NCBI GenBank assembly: GCA_021234155.1 | Contig: JAJEKV010000047.1 | Span: forward strand, 2,718,494 to 2,782,493 | Direction of reading: 5' to 3' | DNA length: 64,000 bases | Source: Isoetes taiwanensis | Lineage: Eukaryota > Streptophyta > Lycopodiopsida > Isoetales > Isoetaceae | Shown here: positions 59,988 through 64,000 of the stretch, in pieces | Layout of the letters: the number at the start of each line of letters is the position of its first letter | How positions within the stretch are numbered: the first letter of the stretch is position 1 | Translations under genes and position numbers: made by a program | The notes under the pieces: generated by a model | Databases searched by the model: none | Seen by the model: the letters and a program-made list of their open reading frames with translations, nothing else | Told to the model about the DNA's origin: nothing

Positions 59988-61036
59988 ACCCACACTTGAG
60001 TGTCTTGCCTTACAGTTCTAGGCAAAGCAACTATGAAGTCCATACTTATATACTCCCACATTTGTAATGGTATAGGTATAAGTTGCAATAGTCCCGGAGT
60101 ACGACCATGGTCAGTTTTAACAGCTTGACACGTCAAACAATGTGAAACCCATGTCCCAGACTTGTTCCTTCATGTCCGGCCAATAGTAGTGGCGTTTGAC
60201 CAACTCATAGGTTTTCCACTCACCCCCGTGTCCAGCTTGTGGGGTTTCATGATGGTCACGCAATATCAAATCCAGAAGATTAGCATGCAATGGCACATAA
60301 ATCCTTGATTTATAAAAGTACAACCTATCTTGTTCAGTCCACCAATCCCCAGATTTGGTTACTGCAGGTTGTTGCTTATCTTCTTGATATGCGTCTTTAA
60401 TCCTTTGGAAGAGATCATTCTCCCCTACCATCAAAGTATTCAAATGCTTAATCCTGGATAAGGCATCCGCAACTGGTTATTCTTTGCAGGTGTATGCTCA
60501 ATATTAAAATGGAACTCATGCAAAAAGTCAACCACAAACTTGTGTGGCTCCTTACTGGTACCACATCTCAAATAGTGCCGCCACGTCTTCAATGTATGAA
60601 CTATAGCCAATAGTTCTTGCTCGTATGTCGCATAATTCCATTCTGTTTGATTAAGCTTACAACTTTCATATGCAATAACATGACCTTGTTGCATAAGCAC
60701 AGCTCCTAGAGCTTGTCCACAAGCATCCATGTATACCTCAAATGACTCATTGAGGTCAGGTACCTTCAGTATTGGACTACTCACCAAAAGACTTTTGATC
60801 CTTTCAAAGGCCTCTTGTTGAGCTCGACCCCCCACATACTCTTGATCTTTTCTCAAAAGATTGGTGAGCGGGGCTACTACCTTAGAAAACTTAGGTACAA
60901 ATTTTTTATAGTAGGTAGCCAACCCAAGAAAACTTCTCAACTCATGAACATTCTCAGGTTGAGTCCATGTCTGGGGACACTCCCTCCCCAGACAAGATGT
61001 GACCCAAATAAGCAACCCTTTGCTTGAGAAAATCAC
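59988..61036 (-). mobile_element. Ty3/gypsy RT C-terminus, RNase H and integrase N-terminus (copy 2)
   Basis: The cleaner version of 19,138-20,200. A single open frame (61,036-60,440) carries VHELRSFLGLATYYKKFVP, the RNase H-like domain (YMDACGQALGAVLMQQGHV, NYATYEQELLAIVHTLKTW) and its end. A second frame (60,443-60,117) has the integrase HHCC start (HHETPQAGHGG, RHYYWPDM), and after one more frame change the partner cysteines appear (HCLTCQ), then MDFIVALPRT of the core. Truncated there. YMDACG has Ala-Cys where many elements have Ala-Ser. Confidence 0.88.
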
Positions 61037-61142
61037 ACTTGTCGGTGGAGGGAGTGTCTCCGGACCCTAGCAAGGTACGAGCAGTACAAGAATGGACTCA
61101 ACCTCATAATGTTCATGAGTTGAGAAGTTTTCTTGGGTTGGC
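61037..61142 (+). mobile_element. Plus-strand Ty3/gypsy RT fragment, head to head (copy 2)
   Basis: The plus strand reads VEGVSPDPSKVRAVQEW and VHELRSFLGLA, and stops at LTR A. The sequence GTTCATGAGTTGAGAAGTTT here is the reverse complement of that at about 60,930-60,950, so the pair forms an inverted repeat around about 61,036. Confidence 0.8.
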
Positions 61143-61876
61143 TGTTACGTCCAAGGGCAAGTCGCGCTTGCAGGCCTTGGGACCGAAAGTTTGCATTGGA
61201 AGTGCCACGGGGTGGCGTGGGAACGTTCCAAGGAGCTGTTACCACCTAGGGGCGGCGTGGGGTTTTTTTAATGGCTAAAGTTTCGTATGCAAAAGTGGCA
61301 TTTAATTAAATTATAAAGGCCCTTCTAAAAAAGCCACTAAACCATTGCTTTTAGGCTATGATGTGGCATCACCACATTGGTTGTGGTAATTAGAAGGGAA
61401 ATTTGAGCTATGGCATCGCGCCCTGATACAAAGCGGCCGAAACTGACAAGAATAGTTTGAATCTATACTTAGAGAGCTCAGTTCTAGCTCTAGAAAAGGC
61501 TTATGTGAGATCATAGTTTTCCTCTGGAGCCAAGCGATTGGAACGACTTGCTCTTCCTTGTAGCTTGATCTTCTACTTCTGGAGGTTTTAGACCATTTCG
61601 AATTGATTGGGAATCAATTCGGCTTATTATGAGTTACTCCATTATTTGGTGCTTACCTGTGAGGTCACTCCATTCTTGGAGCGTTCCTGACTTCTCTTTG
61701 AGCAATACTGCTGCTGCAGTATTGAGTTCTTGTGATAGAACTTCTGAAGTTGGGCTTCAGGCTGATCCTGGGGATCAGTAGCAGTTGTGCGTGGGGAGTT
61801 CTGGGAACTCACGGTTGAGGGGAATTCTGGGAGTTCTAGGTAGCACAATCGGACCTACTTTCTGTAGGCTGTGACA
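61143..61876 (+). mobile_element. Chromovirus LTR A (copy 2), 734 bp
   Basis: TGTTACG at the start and TGACA at the end. Homologous to the 3' LTR at 23,631-25,971. The RT frame does not resume after it and no primer-binding site follows, so it is not a normal 5' LTR. Internal palindrome GCTGCTGCAGTATTG near 61,709 is intact here and altered in copy 1. Confidence 0.78.
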
Positions 61877-63077
61877 CTATTGAATAAGACAAAGAGTGTG
61901 CCATGCAAAAGCAGGCAACCATGAGAGCAAGGGAGAAGGCTCTCATTCATCTACAGGGCCTTTGTTATCCAGATAACATTCTAGAATATGTTGGTGCCTA
62001 CATACAGTAAATACAATTGAGCATACCAAAGATCATCCAGATCGACTAAATTTTGATGAGCAGCCTCAATTGTTTCTATTATCCAGAGCTAAAGGTGTTG
62101 CCAAAGTTCAGGCACTACTCATCTTGCAAAGCTCCAAGCCACTCAGAGTTCGTGAGAGTGGATTGTCAGCCCGAAGAAGTAGCGGTGGTGTAAGAGCATT
62201 TTGATGAGAACCAAAAAAGTTTTCCACAAAAGCTTGTGCAGTTTGAGAAAGATAGTAATCATGCATGACATAAGCCATGGGCTGCATCGTGCGAATGACG
62301 ATTATATGATTTTAGAGATGCCATGTCAAGTGCACATATTTTATTAGGATAAGGCAACCTTCTCATAGAACCATACGTGGAACAGCAATGAAGGGAAGAA
62401 CGGTAGTCGACTGGCTACTTCTCAATATTAGTGGCATATGATGTATGAAACGCTTGGTCTTAAATATGTCTAATCTTAGGTTTCATTTTCATTCCAGGTG
62501 GTCCTTCCTTAGAGGTAGTTGATGCCATTGTCCCCCACTGGGACATAACCACATCTTTTATTTTTTCAGGTTATTTGCGGGACTTGTTGAATAACTTGTT
62601 GCAATAGCAATAGTTACAACTTGATATTGCAATAACATAAAAGACAAAGAGCCTTACATAACATGGGCACTTCATCACGAAAGGGTTATAATATATTGCA
62701 CATTGACATTGTCGATATATCGATATATTTTCCTGCATTTTACAAGTGCATTTTTGGCAAAACTTGCATGGCCAAGAACATGATTCATGGTTAAGACAAC
62801 CAATCTTGGGAAAGATCAAGATTCATTTTTTTGAAAAAGAAGCAATGCATCACAATCACTACTCGCTAGGACCTTCCTTAGACAACAACAAAGTTCTAGT
62901 CACAAACATGTAGCCCTTGATATTTTGATTCGAACCTGGAAATTACTGTTTGAAACCATACACAATGAAGAACCTCAAGATAACAACACACACATCTTGC
63001 CATCTACAGATAAAGAAAGATGACATATATTTGCATTGCTCAATGTAGTCTACAACAAGATTAAGATGTTGGTTATT
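61877..63077. other. Unrecognised DNA between LTR A and inverted repeat (copy 2)
   Basis: Counterpart of 21,019-22,155. The minus strand has DYYLSQTAQAFVENF near 62,240 and the plus strand has a gag-like MQKQATMRAREKALIHLQG near 61,905; neither is a firm call. About 100 bases near 62,885-63,060 differ strongly from copy 1 and are the largest unique difference between the copies outside the array. Confidence 0.4.
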
Positions 63078-63568
63078 GATCTTCGTGGATGATAAAACCC
63101 ATTCAATTTAACTCAATTCTTCAAATTACATGTGTAAATTAACTGCATCACTTAGTTAAATAATCACATCTTTTGGAGCCTCAAGTTGTGTTTGAATTGA
63201 GCCTCAAGTTGTGTTTGAAACAAATATAAAATGGACGGATTCTGAGATTTACACAGGGTTAAAGTGAATGGAGAATAAGCTGGGAGGGTGCTCGCTATAT
63301 TTTGTAAACATTTCCAATGCTCCAAAGTAATGGATCTTTGTAGTTGTACATTAAAGAAGTCCAAATGTAGACTAAGCAAAGGCCACCATAGGCAGTTGAC
63401 ACTTGTGCATTAAAAAGTATAAAGGGATGTTTAGTTGCAATTGTTATGTGAAGAAAAGCTCCAACCACCTTGATAGCATAAGGTGCATTGTGCTCCAGGT
63501 ATGACCTAGTACCTTCATTGAGACTTCGATTTGGTCTTTCTACAATGCAATTTAAATGCATAGTGGTC
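63078..63568 (-). repeat. 0.5-kb inverted repeat, right arm (copy 2)
   Basis: Reverse complement of 58,546-59,047. Confidence 0.8.
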
Positions 63569-63682
63569 TAACTAAGTACGCCAAATTTGTGGCCTTAAAG
63601 GAGGATGCTACTGGTCCAGATGTAGCAACTGCATATATGAGATATGTTTTCCCTCTTTTTGATTTGTCTTTATCTATCATAA

Positions 63683-64000
63683 GTGATCGGGATACCAAGT
63701 TTACAGGTCATTTTTGGAGGGACCTTATGAAAGGTCTTAAGGTACGATTAAGAATGAGTAGTGGTAACCACCCGCAAACGGATGGCCAAACTGAGAGAAT
63801 CAACATGATCCTGGTGGAGGATATGTTGAGAAGTTTTGTCCATGAATGCCAAGCTCGTTGGAAGGAGTATTTGCCTTACCTAGAGTTTGCATATAACAAC
63901 AGCCGTCAGATGACTCCCTTTGTTGCTATGATGGGACGAAATCCCAGAATTTATGTTGGTATGCATAAGTATCTAAAAATGGACGCCGCCGTGAATATGT
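63683..64000 (+). mobile_element. Chromovirus integrase core (copy 2, runs off window)
   Basis: An uninterrupted plus-strand stretch encodes RDTKFTGHFWRDL (second catalytic Asp region), HPQTDGQTERIN, then LVEDMLRSFVHECQARW, where the Glu is the expected third catalytic residue. After this come EYLPYLEFAYNNS and FVAMMGRNPR. This is the classic Ty3/gypsy integrase core. The frame is clean, unlike copy 1 (22,765-23,090), where the same text is disturbed at CAG, CAA and CTG. Confidence 0.9.

Larger units (their letters stand above)
42404..64000 (+). repeat. Segmental duplication, copy 2
   Basis: Same block as 1-23,087. The offset is 42,403 bp at the left end and about 40,850 bp after the satellite array, because this array has one unit less. 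The left end of the visible homology is set by the window edge of copy 1, so 42,404 is not a true breakpoint. The right end runs off the window. Confidence 0.9.

Noticed and set aside
1-64000. Cytosine deamination (RIP-like or methylation decay) as cause of copy differences
   Set aside because: Deamination gives C to T and G to A. The changes seen are mainly A to G, T to C and one-base gains or losses within CAG/CTG.

Overview
This is nuclear DNA from a land plant. The evidence is an intron-containing NB-ARC/LRR disease-resistance (NLR) gene, chromodomain-type Ty3/gypsy retrotransposons, LINE remnants, MITE-like foldbacks, long AT-rich intergenic DNA and base errors concentrated at CAG/CTG. 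A fern or other non-seed plant is possible from the NLR style, but the sequence alone cannot settle this.

Layout. The window is two copies of one block plus a unique middle. Block copy 1 is 1-23,087 and copy 2 is 42,404-64,000, in the same orientation about 42.4 kb apart. Each copy contains, in order: an NLR gene on the minus strand (LRR exon, intron of about 390 bp, NB-ARC exon); a MITE-like element and a GC-rich foldback; a small gene for a predicted signal-peptide/single-TM protein (minus strand); a long non-coding stretch with a 50-bp hairpin; a large satellite array of 1.7-kb units (5,187-15,985 and 47,607-56,837) that contain a 33-bp minisatellite and a TTTGCC tract; a LINE remnant; and a scrambled chromovirus zone. 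In that zone a minus-strand RT/RNase H/integrase fragment meets a plus-strand RT fragment head to head, next to a 0.73-kb LTR, between inverted repeats of 0.5 kb. The plus-strand integrase follows. Copy 1 runs on into a chromodomain, polypurine tract and 3' LTR; copy 2 runs off the window.

The unique middle (23.1-42.4 kb) holds the 3' LTR split by a 1.6-kb insertion, then mostly non-coding DNA with degenerate tandem repeats. From 31 to 39 kb there is a family of short perfect palindromes built on TCGACT...AGTCGA. At 36.1-38.15 kb there is a broken gene region whose second half looks like an FCP1/NIF (HAD-type) phosphatase domain.

Coding capacity is low. The best reading frames are the NB-ARC exon of copy 2 (341 codons from its ATG), the small membrane protein (both copies) and the retrotransposon pieces. 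Nearly every longer gene is frameshifted. Comparing the two block copies shows that most differences sit at CAG/CTG trinucleotides and switch sides along the block. This looks like systematic sequencing or consensus error at methylated CHG sites rather than evolution, so frameshifts here are weak evidence for pseudogenes.
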